Shown piece by piece: positions 34,288 to 45,655 of a DNA stretch of 64,000 bases. A program made the position numbers and the translations under genes. This DNA comes from Galaxea fascicularis (lineage: Eukaryota > Cnidaria > Anthozoa > Scleractinia > Euphylliidae): NCBI GenBank assembly GCA_948470475.1, contig OX419337.1, positions 19,833,806 to 19,897,805 on the forward strand. The letters are read 5' to 3'. A model generated the notes under the pieces. That model was given only the letters and a program-made list of their open reading frames with translations, did no database searches and was not told the origin of the DNA. The first letter of the stretch is position 1. The number at the start of each line of letters is the position of its first letter.

Positions 34288-34624
34288 AACCTGCGATCAG
34301 GCGTTTTTTTTTTCAAGGGCGGACGAGGCGAGAGGAAAAAAAAAATAACGCCTGATACATTTACTTAACATGCCGCCAGCCGCCCTCTAATTTAAATAAA
34401 CAAACGCCAGCTCTATCTACCTGTCAAGTTAATGGGCCAATCAGCATTTACCGGAAGGCAGCCGCTCTGCGTACATTGGCGGGATTCTCAGAGGTATTGT
34501 TTCTAAGCCAATCAGAAAAAAGTCCAGAATCTGGCATTTTTACATGTGATCCGACAAAGAAATGTATCATGCCCTCTTCCCGTGAGAGACATAAAGGGAT
34601 AACAGGGAGAGGGCATGATCTCAG
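34288..34624. mobile_element. inserted element with 13- to 14-bp target duplication
   Basis: GCTAACTAAAGGAT stands at 34274-34287 and again at 34625-34638. The other units show this sequence once (for example near 44469), so the insert is clear. Its ends read CCTGCGATCAGGCG and CATGATCTCAGG, and GCGTTTTTTTTT/AAAAAATAACGC forms an internal hairpin near 34300-34350. The class is not certain. Confidence 0.75.
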
Positions 34625-34753
34625 GCTAACTAAAGGATTATAAGTGCACAGCTGCGACAGTTAATAATTGAAAAGTGATTCGGTATCCTGCTAATTGACG
34701 CTTCCCTTCCGTTCAGGCAGCCTCAAATTTAACAGATTACTTCATAGAATATT

Positions 34754-34900
34754 CATGTTCCAACTGACGTAGTTAAACTGATTTGACAAATTTGAAATAT
34801 AAATCCTGTGGTCATCACAGCATCACGATTTATGTTACAGCTGACGTTGTTAAATTGATTTGCCATATTTGTAATATAAATCTTTTGGTCGTCAGAGATT
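34754..34900 (+). promoter_or_regulatory. tandemly doubled promoter block of GPCR 3
   Basis: Two copies (about 76-bp period) of a block containing CTGACGT.GTTAAA.TGATTTG and ATATAAATC. The TATA-like boxes are at about 34798 and 34875. The other receptor units have one copy. The receptor downstream is a pseudogene. Confidence 0.5.
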
Positions 34901-34949
34901 TACGCGATCACTGAAATTAGCTCCCTTTCTACAGCAACACTAAAGTAAA

Positions 34950-35885
34950 ATGATGATGACAAACTCAACTGCCAATCCGAGTCAAAAATCATTTATAGAA
35001 CATTATTGTTCAACAGAATTGGCGGAGGAAAGAACTAACGAATTGATGGTCCTTTTAGTACTAAACATTTTTGTGTCCCGGCCGTTACCGCATTTCTGGG
35101 GAATGCTCTGATCCTAGCTGCTCTTCACAAGGAGTCTTCACTTCATCCGCCATCTAAACTCTTGTTTCGGAACCTGGCGACAACTGATCTTGCTGTTGGT
35201 ATCATTGTACAGCCCCTTAAAGTCACTTATTTTGTAACTTTGCTGAATGAACAATGGCATATTTGTCGCTTCGCACTACTTGTTTTTTATAGCACAAGCT
35301 ATATTTTGTGTGGAGTGTCACTCTCAACATTGACCGCAATAAGCGTGGACAGACTTCTCGCTCTGTTGTTAGAGCTCAGATACAGACAAGTTGTAACTTT
35401 AAAGCGAATCTATATAATATGCATCGTTTCTTGGTTTGTGTGTATTATCAATTCAACGATGCTGTTTTGGAATCAACAAACAGTAACCTCACGGAGCGGA
35501 CAAATTATTATATTACTGTGTTTAGTCACCTCAGTCTTTTCTTACGCAAAGATATTCTTCACCCTTCGGCGTCGTGACCAAGTTCAAGCACAAGGACAGC
35601 AAAACCAAAACGTTCTGCTGAACAGAGCGCGATACAAAAATACAGTAAACAGTGCAGTGTGGGTGCAGTTAACATTAGTTCTCTGTTATCTACCTCATGC
35701 TATAATCCTTGTTTTTTTTTCTTCGTAGAGCGGTGTCGCCATCTGTCCTCGTCGGTAGGTTATTCACAGCCACTTTAGTTTTCCTAAACTCGTCATTAAA
35801 CCCACTTCTTTACTGTTGGAAGATCAGAGAAGTGCGTAAAGCAGTCAAAGATATCGTCAAAGGACTGTTTTGTTCCTCAAGTTAA
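34950..35885 (+). pseudogene. class A GPCR, copy 3, two frameshifts
   Basis: It begins MMMTNSTANPSQKSFIEH. Four extra bases in GTGTCC(CGGC)CGTTACCGC near 35078 break the frame in TM1. The correct frame then runs from before 35100 ([14 protein letters not shown]) through NLATTDLAVG, SVDRLLALLL and CYLPHAI to a long T run at 35713-35721. There an extra base causes a stop at 35726. TM7 ([13 protein letters not shown] in the paralogues) is readable in another frame down to the TAA at 35883-35885. Confidence 0.9.
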
Positions 35886-36500
35886 TGGCTACGTTATATT
35901 TTACCTTAGTTCAGTTTACTTCTTGTATCATTGGGTTGTGTATAAATGGAGAAACTCAAAAAGGGTAAAATTTATAAAGAAAACTTTAAAATACTAGCCT
36001 TGTTAATAATACAAATATATGGGCCTGGTGAATAAAATGTTTGATAAGGTAGAAAGCGCAAGTTAGATAATAACTGCTTCCTGTAGCATTTGGTAGTAAA
36101 TAAATGGAAAAACTCAAGCAGGGTAAAATTCCTAAACCAGACTTTAAGAAACGAGCTTTGTTATTAACACAGATAAATTGAACTAGCTAATGGACATGGT
36201 GTATAAAATTGTTTGTACTCTGGACAGCGATAGGGAAGACCTGGTTACTTTAATTTCTAGATATTCTGAGTTACTCTCTGAATAACGTAGTCTGAAATGT
36301 CAGCCGTCTCTTCCCTTTACCCCGAGGGGGGCGCGGGTAAAGGGAAGAGACGGCTAACATTTCAGACTATGCATAACGTAACCATCAACGCTCCAGAGAA
36401 GCTACGTGCAAGGCAGCTGATATCGATCTCCTTGCGCGTCTTCGTTTCCATTGACTACAATTCGATTCCAACGGCCTGGACGAGCCTTCCTGTTTTATCA
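35886..36500 (+). repeat. 3' flank of GPCR unit 3
   Basis: Conserved post-receptor blocks, with a 25-bp segment present twice in variant form (TAAATGGA(A/G)AAACTCAA near 35944 and 36101). The block at 36288-36368 is replaced by a palindrome. The flank is cut at 36500 by the GGAGCTCCGC repeat block and resumes at about 42715. Confidence 0.8.
36288..36368. repeat. 81-bp hairpin AGTCTGAAATGTCAGCCGTC...
   Basis: AGTCTGAAATG is mirrored by CATTTCAGACT, and CGTCTCTTCCCTTTACCC by GGGTAAAGGGAAGAGACG. It replaces about 30 bp that all other units keep (TTTTTCAG...AAAATGTG). Confidence 0.85.
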
Positions 36501-37123
36501 TAGCGGAGCTCCAGCGGCCCGAAGGGCCGCAAAGCGGAGCCCCATACCTATAGAAAACCGTCAACTGCTTTTCTCATGGTAATCTTGGCTAGCGGTATTG
36601 CTCGTGGGCGACGACGACGACGACGACGACGTCGCACAATAATTAATAATACCCTAATAATAATAATAATAATAATAATAATCCAACATGGCGGCCATAC
36701 TTTAGCTGACCATCTAGTTTACAGCGGACATCTTTGATATTAGACACCTATGTCAATGTCAATTGACACCTGTCAAAACAACGTTTCCGCTAACCAGTAT
36801 CACGTGACCATATTGCGGGCTCAAGTTATGAGCTGTCGAGGTCAGCTGTTTTTTTGAAGTTGACCGCTGACCAGGTACTTGTTTTCAATTCGATCGTAGG
36901 CTCAATCCAGACCAAAACGAGACGTAATTTTTCGCCAGGATCAACAGAGCTTCGTCCTGTAAACAATTTGCCGCCTACCTTGACTACTTCTCAGTTCGTT
37001 TTTTGTTTAACCGATGAGAATCAGCCTTTGGATGTTAAGAGCAGCAAATTGGATTGCCTGGCTTTGCTATTTTATAGCGGAGCTCCGGCGGCCCGAAGGG
37101 CCGCCAAGCGGAGCCCCATACCT

Positions 37124-37155
<32 letters not shown>

Positions 37156-37188
37156 ATCTTGGCTAGCGGTATTGCTCGTGGGCGCGAC

Positions 37189-37219
<31 letters not shown>

Positions 37220-37811
37220 CTCGCACAATAATTAATAATACCCTAATAATAATAATAATAATAATAATCCAACATGGCGGCCATACTCCAGCTGACCATC
37301 TAGTTTACAGCAGACATCTTTGATATTAGACATCCATGTCAATGTCAATTGACACCTGTCAAAACAACGTATCCGCTGACCAGTATCACGTGACCATATT
37401 GCGGGCTCAAGTTACGAACTGTCGAGGTCAGCTGTTTTTTGGAAGTTGACCGCTGACCAGTTACTGGTTTTCAATTCGATCGCAGGCTCAAGCCAGACCA
37501 AAACGAGGCGAAATTTTTCGCCAGGATCAACAGATCTCCGTCCTGTAAACAATTCGCCGCCTACCGTGGCTACTTCTCAGTTTGCTTTTTGTTTAAACCG
37601 ATGAGAATCAGCCTTTGGATGTTAAGAGCAGCAAATTGGATTGCCTGGCTTTGCTATTTTATAGTTTACGGATCTGCGAGAGAAAAGATCGTGTGGTTTG
37701 GCAGGGTTTTAATCATGCAGGCGCTGTCTTCGATTGCTGACTTTTGCTGTGGATTAAACTGGACGGTTTTGCCGCTAAAAATCCTTCATTGAAGAGGCTT
37801 CCTTGGTAGAC

Positions 37812-38230
37812 CACAGGCAGCCCAATCGTGGTGTGTGTCATCAAAAGTTGATACAGAAAAATTCACCGTTGAAAACCTAGAATTCCAACGAACCGAGTAG
37901 CGGTGGAAATATTTATATTCTAATCAAATAAAGCCTTCCTACCTTCACTCTACTGTTTCTTGTCTCCTTCTGGGACGTCGAAATGCAATATCCTCGCTTT
38001 TTTCAAATCCCAGGTCACTGTCCATTATAAATAGACAGTGACCTGGGATTTGAAAAAAGCGAGGATATTGCATTTAGACGTCCCAGAAAGGGACAAGAAA
38101 CAGTAGAGTGAGGGTAGGAAGGCTTTATTTGATTAGAATATAAATATTTCCACCGCTACTCGGTTCGTTGGAATTCTAGGTTTTCAACGGTGAATTTTTG
38201 GTGACACACACCACGATTGGGCTGCCTGTG
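37812..38230. mobile_element. foldback element, 419 bp near-perfect hairpin
   Basis: The arms are 37812-38022 and 38034-38230 with an 11-bp spacer. CACAGGCAGCCCAATC opens it and its reverse complement closes it. The left arm has about 15 extra bases (near 37841-37860), and otherwise mismatches are few. GGTAGAC stands on both sides (37805-37811 and 38231-38237). The second large repeat copy shows the empty site TTGGTAGACATGGG near 40389. Confidence 0.9.
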
Positions 38231-41200
38231 GGTAGACATGGGACGGTGAAAAACTTCAAGGCCCGATAAGGATTTGTATCTGCTTAGCAAATGAATACGT
38301 ATACGTTTGAATTTGTGTGAACTGACGGCTTCTGCTTTAGCTCTGCGTTCGGAGTGATTGTTGACTGACTTAAACTGTCCGCAGGTTAGTACTCCTGTTG
38401 TGTCTTTTATCATATAGTGATTTGTCTCTGTCACTACGAGTTATGTTTGTTGCTTTTCTTAGTTTTCCAATTTCTGCAAGGAACGCCGAAGAAACATTCG
38501 CTGGCATCGTTCTTTGTTTTCTTACCTTTTGTTGTTTTCATGCTGTTTGGACTAAAAATGCTGGTCTTTTTTCCAAATGCATATTTTCGCTCCAATATTT
38601 CATTTTGGAGCCTAAAACTCTTCGTTTTCCCTGCTGTCGCTCATTTTTTTGGACAAAGAATTGGTTGAAGAAAAGCCAAGCGAAGTCCGGACGGTTTATA
38701 TCCTCGGCTTCGCTTTGTTGACATTATTGGAAACTCGCAAAGAGTAATCGACAACTCATTGCCAAACGTAAACACGATTTTTAACAGCTACAGCATTGGA
38801 AATGCCAGAAAGAATATGTTGTCCCTCAACAGCAATTCTCGTTGTTAGTTAAAAAATCGCAGATTTTCAAGGCTATTGCAGTAAAAACTTCGTCCTTTGT
38901 TCAATGTTTACGGCTGAAAAATGTTTTTCGGAAATCCTGAGTCAGAAGTTATCATTAACAGTGATGTGAAAAATAATACCACCCACGACTTGTAGTCAAG
39001 GTTTGTTGTTTGCAATATTTGTAATTGATCGAATTCAAGAATAAAACCATTCTCAACATCACTAGATAATTGCAGTTGATCACCTGAGTTGATTCATGGC
39101 TAAAATACTATGTTCGATCAGTCTGTCGCAGTCACTTTTCTCAAGGAAAAGTAAAGTCGACTTCGCTCAATGTTTTTCCATGTTATTGTAAAAAGGACGG
39201 CACTTTCTATCGTCTTTACCGTAATAGATCATAAGAATGACACAATGTTCAAAACAACAAGGCCAGCATAGTACTTTTGTTGTCAATCAATGGTTTCGAA
39301 GAGAGCTCACTTTGAGGTTTTATCGCTCTTTCGCTGTCAAATATTTTTTGATAGATTAAAATGTCACCGATACATGTCGGTTGTGAAGTTGGTTTAATAG
39401 TGGGACACTAGAACTGTTAACCTAGTTTTAAGTGATTTTTACCACTTGTATCGAAATGTAATCAGATGTAATTAAACTGTGATGAAGAAAAGTTTGTTAA
39501 TCGTTGTTGCTCATCATAATCATATTATAGTTCCTGTGCCACAAAGTAGTGGTGGGAAACGGTTGAGATTTCACAACCGATCGATCATCGATTATAATTG
39601 AAAAAATCTGCCAATAAGCATTTCATGTATTTTTCACCTACATAGAAGTCAAAGTGACAGCGTGTACGCACAGGTAAATACATTCTTAGATTATATCTGC
39701 TGTTATGACTTAGAAGTTTAATTGGAGTCCACGAAAAACCACACCAAACTCACACCAAGATATTAAACGGTCATTTTTCTTGATTTTAATACTTTTGTGT
39801 CCCCAATAAATTTTTAATTTTTCCGCAACAATCGATTATGAAAAAAGAATAATCGATTGTCGCATCGTTTGAACTTTTCGATCAAGTTTCGATTACAACC
39901 GATCATCGGCCCACCACTACCACAAAGACCGATGATAATTCGAAAATCTACGTTTGCACTTGATTGAATGATGGCTCTGGCTCTGCAGCAAAACAGTAAA
40001 AAATATGTGTATACATGTATGTAATCACAATATAGTCCTTATTGGAGTCATGGTTCAAGTCCTGTGGCATTGCCATATTAGTTTATCTGTAAATGCTAAT
40101 ATTAAGGAAATAACTGTGGAGCTCCGCTTTTAGGCTTGCCTAAATCTATATATTAGTTTACGGATCTGTGAGAGAAAAGATCGTGTGGTTTGGCAGGCTT
40201 TTAATCATGCAGGCGCTGTTTTCGATCTAAATCTAAATCTATATATTAGTTTACGGATCTGTGAGAGAAAAGATCGTGTGGTTTGGCAGGCTTTTAATCA
40301 TGCAGGCGCTGTTTTCGATTGCTGACTTTTTCTGTGGATTAAACTGGACGATTTTGCCGCTAAAAAAACTTAATTGAAGAAGCTTCCTTGGTAGACATGG
40401 GAAATAAAACAAAGTGACGGTGAAAAACTTCAAGGCCCGATAAGGATTTGTATCTGCTTAGCAAATGAATACGTATACTTTTGTGTGAACTGACGGCTTC
40501 TGCTTTAGCTCTGCGTTCAGAGTGATTGTTGACTGACTTAAACTGTCCGCAGGTTAGTACTCCTGTTGTGTCTTATGATGACATATGGTGATTTGTCTCT
40601 GTGACTACGAGTTATCTTTGTTACTTCTTAGTTTTCCAGTTTCTACAAGGAACGCCGAAGAAACATTCGCTGGCATCGTTCTTTGTTTTCTTACCTTTTG
40701 TTGTTTTCATGCTGTTTGGACTAAAAATGCTGGTCTTTTTTCCAAATGCATATTTTCGCTCCAATATTTCATTTTGGAGCCTAAAACTCTTCGTTTTCCC
40801 TGCTGTCGCTCATTTTTTTGGACAAAGAATTGGTTGAAGAAAAGCCAAGCGAAGTCCGGACGGTTTATATCCTCGGCTTCGCTTTGTTGACATTATTGGA
40901 AACTCGCAAAAGAGTAATCAACAACTCATTGCCAAACGTAAACACGATTTTTAACAGCTGCAGCATTGGAAATGCCAGCAATATGTTGTCCCTCAACAGC
41001 AATTCTCGTTGTTAGTTAAAAAATCGCAGACTTTCATGGCTATTGCAGTCAAAACTTCGTCCTTTGTTTAATGTTGACAGCTGAAAAATGTTTATCAGAA
41101 ATCCTGAATCAGATGTTATCATTAACAGTGATGCCAAAAATAATACCACCCACGACTTGTAGTCAAGGTTTGTTGTTTCCAATATTTGCAATTGATCGAA

Positions 41201-41527
41201 GTCAAGAATAAAACCATTGTCAACATCACTAGATAATTCCAGTTGATCACCTGAGTTGATTCTTGGCTAAAATAATATGCTCGATCAGTCTGCTGTAGTC
41301 ACTTTTCTTAAGGAAAAGTAAGCTCAAGTCGATTTCGCCCAACGGTTTTCCATGTTATCGTAAAAAGGACATCGACGGCACTTTCTATCGTCTTTTATAC
41401 TGTAATAGATCACAAGAATGACACCATAAAATGTCCAAAACAAGGCGAACAAAGTACTTTTGTTCTTTTATGGGCGGTGTCGAAGAGTGCTCGCTTTGGG
41501 TTTTACCGCACTTTTGTTGTAAAATAT

Positions 41528-42263
41528 GGGTGTCTGGAATACCCGAATAGCGAATAGCGAATAGTCACGAATAGCGAATAGCGAACAGCGAACAGCGAAC
41601 AGCGAATAGTGGCGAACAGTGACGAATAGTGGTGAACAATGACCAATAGTAGCGAATAGCGACGAATAGTGGCGAATAGTGACGAATAGTCACCGCCTCA
41701 ATCTCGTTCCCAGGGTCCTCTCTCCACCTCGAGAAAGTACCCTGGTTACGGCTGGTCACGTGTCTATGCACGCCAACCCAAGCCGCACAGAGGGTGGGTC
41801 TTCAACATACTTTCTCGAGGTAGAGAGAGGACCCTGGGAACGAGGTTGTCACCGCCTTAGTTCAGCACTGATCTGGATTCGTTGAAATTGATCACGTGCA
41901 GCAATAGTGTTTATCCACGGACGCTGACGGATCGAGCAAGCTGGAGAAGTTGTGTTTTGCTGATGTATTGTTTCCGAGGCAGGTAGTCATCTGTGCAGCT
42001 GTTACAGTATACTTGTTATATATTAAGCTGCCTTCGATTCATGGTTAGTGTTCGAGGTTGTGTGCAGTATTTTGATCCTTGGATTTCTAGTTGTTATTTG
42101 AGTTGTGTTTTCCTATTCCGTAAAGTGCTATTCGCCACTATTCGTCACTGTTCGCGACTATTCGCTATTCGCTGTTCGCTGTTCGCTATTCGTGACTATT
42201 CGCTGTTCACTGTTCGCTATTCGTGACTATTCGCTATTCGGTATTCGGGTATTCCAGACACCC
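41528..42263. mobile_element. TIR element rich in CGAATAG motifs, 9-bp duplication
   Basis: GGGTGTCTGGAATACCCGAA opens it, and GGGTATTCCAGACACCC closes it. Both ends continue into arrays of (CGAATAG / CGAACAG) units, inverted on the right. GTAAAATAT flanks both ends (41519-41527 and 42264-42272), and the parallel repeat copy (about 39340) lacks the element. A 9-bp duplication is typical of Mutator-type elements. No transposase is seen. Confidence 0.85.
41699..41848. mobile_element. nested MITE, ends CTCGTTCCCAGGGTCCTCTC
   Basis: About 150 bp inside the CGAATAG element. CTCGTTCCCAGGGTCCTCTC and its reverse complement form the ends. TCACCGCCT flanks both sides (41690-41698 and 41849-41857). 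Confidence 0.85.
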
Positions 42264-42714
42264 GTAAAATATTTTGTTTTGATAGATTAAAATGCCACCG
42301 ATAAATGTCGGTTGCGAAGTTGGATTTAATAGTGGGACACTAGAACTGTTAACCTAGTTAAGTGAATTTTACCACTTGTATCGAAATGTAATCAGATGTA
42401 ATTAAACTGTGATGAAGAAAAGTTTGTTAATCGTTTTTTCTCATCATAATCATATACAGCTGTAGTTCCTGTGGCACAAAGGCTGATGATATTTCGAAAA
42501 TCTACGTTTGCAATTGACTGAATGGTGGCTTTGGCTCTGCAGCAAAATAGTAAAAATATATATATATATATATGTAATCACAATATAGAGAAGTCCTTAC
42601 TGGAGTCATGGCTCAAGTCCTGTGGCATTGCCATATTGGTTTATCTGTAAATGCTAATATTGAGGAAATAATTGTGGAGCTCCGCTTTTAGGCTGGCCTA
42701 AATATATATATTAT

Positions 42715-44660
42715 TTTCTACTCCCCCATTTCATTACTGTTTTTGGCGACGCACAAGAAAGGAACAAAATTTCAGGATAAAAAATTTTCGGCTCCCTTGA
42801 CAGCAATGCGGGCCTAAGAGGAAATTACCCGAGCCATTTTTTCAAAATCATTCCTGAAACTGACCAATAACGGAGACTACGGACTCGACAAAATCGTTGT
42901 GATACGGGCGTTTTGAACTTCGATTTATACTATCAACAAGCAAACAAAGTTTTTTTGTGTTTTTTAAGTTGTCGTTATTCTAATGTTAAGAGTAGCGTGT
43001 TCAGATAATTATGCAGGGAGCACTATGAATAGGCGCTAAAGCAACGAAAACGTGAGGCTTTTGACTAAGAATCAAACTGAAACGTTCTCTCTTTTCATTA
43101 AAAGGAAATAATAAGGCTAAAAGCACGTCTTTATTTTCTCATCGTTTTAATCTCTCCTGAGTCAATGTGATCGACATCAGCTGCAGTCAACATTTTTATG
43201 GCCTTAGGAGTTTTTTATGTATTAGCATATAGGGCGCAACTATGTTAAAGCTAATTGCCAGTTTTTCAACGGATAAATCTACAGTACGTGTCCCTCTCCA
43301 GTGTTCAGTTCTTCCAAGCAACTCTCATTTGTTTCAGTCACAAAACTTGTAAATCATAATGAAGTTTGACACAAACAAACTTTACATGGAAGTTCAAGTT
43401 TCATTTCAGCCAACGGTCGGTTAGTGTTGAACTGATGAGTCTTTAGCTCGCCTTCTAGTCGTTGCTTAATCGAAAATCATGATTCAACCAGCTAAAAGTT
43501 AAGGGACTCTTGGTTTCTTGCCGTGCGTCTGCTATGTTTCCATAGACGCTAAGAAATTATATTATCTTTTATTGAAAGTATTTGGTTGGCTTTCGCATGA
43601 AACTAAAACGATCGCGAATATAAAGATATACCGTTGTGACAACGCAGATGGTCATAGTGACCAGAGTTTTCCCATTCAGATGGAGAGTTCAAAAACCTAG
43701 AATCCTTAAAGCCCATAAAAACTTTGAACTAATAACTGATTAACACAAACACAGGGGCTCGGATTTTTTCCGACTTCCCATTTGAAGATGCAAAAACATC
43801 TTTCATGTATTTAAACACAGACAAAGGGAATTAAAGATATGGAAACCTTAACTTTCATTAGCAGCACGTCTGAGGATCCATTTTATATTTAAAATTCTTA
43901 TATCGCAGAAGGCTCACATATAATGTCAACAAAGGTAGCAATAAAAAAACAACAACAACAATTCAAAAACCTGGAATTGTCAAAATCCAGTTTGAAGTAA
44001 CAGTCTGATTGACACAAACGAAATTTGCAAGAATGACAACCTTAACTTTCACTAACAGCAAGAGGAGCACCTGCGACATGCATGGCGAAAACGCTTAAAA
44101 GCCGCCCAAGTTTTACTTTAGTTCCGTTCCTTAAAAATGGGAAGGAAAAACAAGGTTGCTTATGGACTGAAAGCAATTATAAAACAAGAAAGACTGAATA
44201 AAGAAGAAAAATGCGTATTAAATTGAGTGTGCTTCACATGCGATTGACGGCTAATGAGTGTGTTTTTCGCCGAAATTGTGACTACCGTTTACTCAACACG
44301 CTTTTCTTTTCAGTTTTTTTTGTTCAGTTTTGCTAACATAGCTGCATTTTATTCAAATGAGCGATGCATTTTCTGTTATTGAATTGAATGCAACTTCGGC
44401 TGTGGTAAAATTAGTCTTCATGTATTACAAGAAAGGAAGCAAGATGTGTTTTGCTTTTCTGTCCGCGTCAACTAAAGGATTACAAACACACAGCTGCGGC
44501 AGTTAATAATTGAAACGTGATTCGGTGTCCTGTTAATTGAAACTTCCCTTCATTTCAGCCCCGGCCTCAAATTATACCGATTGCTTCTTAGAATATTCAT
44601 ATAACAGTCGTCTGATTAAAGGCTGACGTAGTTAATTTGACATATTGGCAATACAAGTCT
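42715..44660. repeat. resumed 3' flank of unit 3 and 5' flank of GPCR 4
   Basis: Noncoding. It starts with CTCCCCCATTTCATTACTG and runs parallel to 58310-60060 over long stretches (for example GACTCGACAAAATCGTTGTG, GGGCGCAACTAT, and CATCTTTCATGTATTTAAAC), so the two units share a recent origin. The open frame at 43518-43700 lies in this flank and is not conserved as coding. Confidence 0.8.
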
Positions 44661-44731
44661 TGGGTCATCAGAGATCTACGCGATCATTAACATCAGCTCC
44701 TTTTCATTTTATCAACGAGCAAGAAAATAAC
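44590..44731 (+). promoter_or_regulatory. putative promoter of GPCR 4
   Basis: It contains the block shared by the receptor units: AGAATATTCATATAACAG, GGCTGACGTAGTTAA, GGCAATACAAGTCTTGGGTC in the place of the TATA-like segment, and AGAGATCTACGCGATCATTA, followed by the start codon at 44732. Confidence 0.45.
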
Positions 44732-45655
44732 ATGACAATGACCAACTTTACCGCCCATCCGAGTTACAAACCATTTATAGAACATTTTTGTTCAATAGGA
44801 TTGGCTGAAAGAAGAACCAACCAGTTAATGGTTTTCATAGTACCAAACATTTTTGTATCCGTCACGGCATTTCTGGGGAATGCTTTGATCCTAGCTGCCC
44901 TTCACAAGGAGTCTTCACTCCATCCGCCGTCCAAACTCTTGTTTCGTAACCTGGCGACAACTGATCTTGCTGTTGGTATCATCGTAGGGCCCCTTAAAGT
45001 AACGTATTTGGTATCTTTACTGAATAAACAATGGCATGTTTGTCGCTTCGCAGGTCAGGGCTTTTACACCACAGCCTACATTTTGTGTTCGGTGTCACTG
45101 TTAACACTGACAGCAATAAGCGTGGACAGACTTCTCGCATTGTTGTTAGGGCTCAGATACAGACAAGTTGTAACGTTGAAGCGAATCTATATACTATGCA
45201 TCGGGATGTGGTTTGCGTCTATTATTGTTTCAACGGCCCATTTTTGGAATCAACATATAACCTTATGGGGTGGAGGCATTGGTGCATTACTGTGTTTAGT
45301 CACCTCAGTATTTTCGTACGCAAAGATATTCTTCACCCTTCGGCGTCGAGACCAAGTTCAAGCACAAGGACAGCAAATCCAAAATGTACTACTGAACAGA
45401 GCACGATACAAAAAGACAGTGAACAGTGCACTGTGGGTACAGTTAACATTAGTTCTCTGTTATCTACCTCATTCTATAAACGTTGTTGTTCTTCTTCAAA
45501 GAGGGTCGACGCCATCTGTACTCGTCGCTAGGTTATTTACAGCAACTTTACTTTACCTAAACGCGTCATTAAACCCACTTCTTTACTGTTGGAAGATCAG
45601 AGAAGTGCGTCAAACAGTGAAAGATATCGTCAAAGGACTGTTTTGTCGACCTTAG
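44732..45655 (+). CDS. class A (rhodopsin-family) GPCR, copy 4, intact
   Basis: 307 residues from the ATG at 44732. An in-frame upstream extension to 44645 exists, but it crosses the conserved promoter block and is not homologous to coding in the paralogues. Motifs: NFT glycosylation site near the N terminus, [14 protein letters not shown] (TM1), NLATTDLAVG (TM2), WHVCRFAG (TM3 cysteine), SVDRLLALLLG, a tryptophan in TM4 (GMWFAS), VQLTLVLCYLP (TM6) and [13 protein letters not shown] (TM7). Intracellular loop 3 is short and Q-rich (DQVQAQGQQIQN). Like copy 1 it lacks a loop-2 cysteine and a TM5 proline. It is single-exon. Ligand unknown; a chemosensory or peptide role is only a guess. Confidence 0.93.
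   Translation: MTMTNFTAHPSYKPFIEHFCSIGLAERRTNQLMVFIVPNIFVSVTAFLGNALILAALHKESSLHPPSKLLFRNLATTDLAVGIIVGPLKVTYLVSLLNKQWHVCRFAGQGFYTTAYILCSVSLLTLTAISVDRLLALLLGLRYRQVVTLKRIYILCIGMWFASIIVSTAHFWNQHITLWGGGIGALLCLVTSVFSYAKIFFTLRRRDQVQAQGQQIQNVLLNRARYKKTVNSALWVQLTLVLCYLPHSINVVVLLQRGSTPSVLVARLFTATLLYLNASLNPLLYCWKIREVRQTVKDIVKGLFCRP

Larger units (their letters stand above)
33046..34949. other. unit 2/3 junction and 5' flank of GPCR 3
   Basis: Noncoding. From about 33090 to 33330 it parallels 46920-47110 in unit 4, and from 33880 it parallels the 5' flanks of the other units. An inserted element (34288-34624) and a doubled promoter block (34754-34900) are listed separately. The open frame at 33602-33856 has no recognisable content. 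Confidence 0.65.
36501..42714. mobile_element. block of duplicated GGAGCTCCGC repeat, 6.2 kb
   Basis: It starts TAGCGGAGCTCC at 36501, and GGAGCTCCGCTTTTA lies near its end (42676-42690), so the termini are inverted. Inside, 36501-37074 is repeated at 37075 to about 37660. Each copy has CGGCCCGAAGGGCCG, (GAC)n, (AAT)n and ATCCAACATGGCGGCCATAC. A larger unit starting AGTTTACGGATCTG occurs at about 37661-40154 and 40247-42714. An extra copy of its first 90 bases lies at 40154-40246. I recognise no transposase; the open frames shared by both large copies (38398-38721 and 40585-40890) have no motif. The block interrupts GPCR unit 3. Confidence 0.75.

Noticed and set aside
38398..38721. Hydrophobic open frame repeated at 40585-40890
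   Set aside because: It is duplicated as part of a repeat. Both reading frames stay open over the same stretch, and no start or motif is convincing.
44645..44731. N-terminal extension of GPCR 4 (29 extra codons)
   Set aside because: It crosses the promoter block shared with noncoding flanks of other units; the ATG at 44732 aligns with the paralogue starts.
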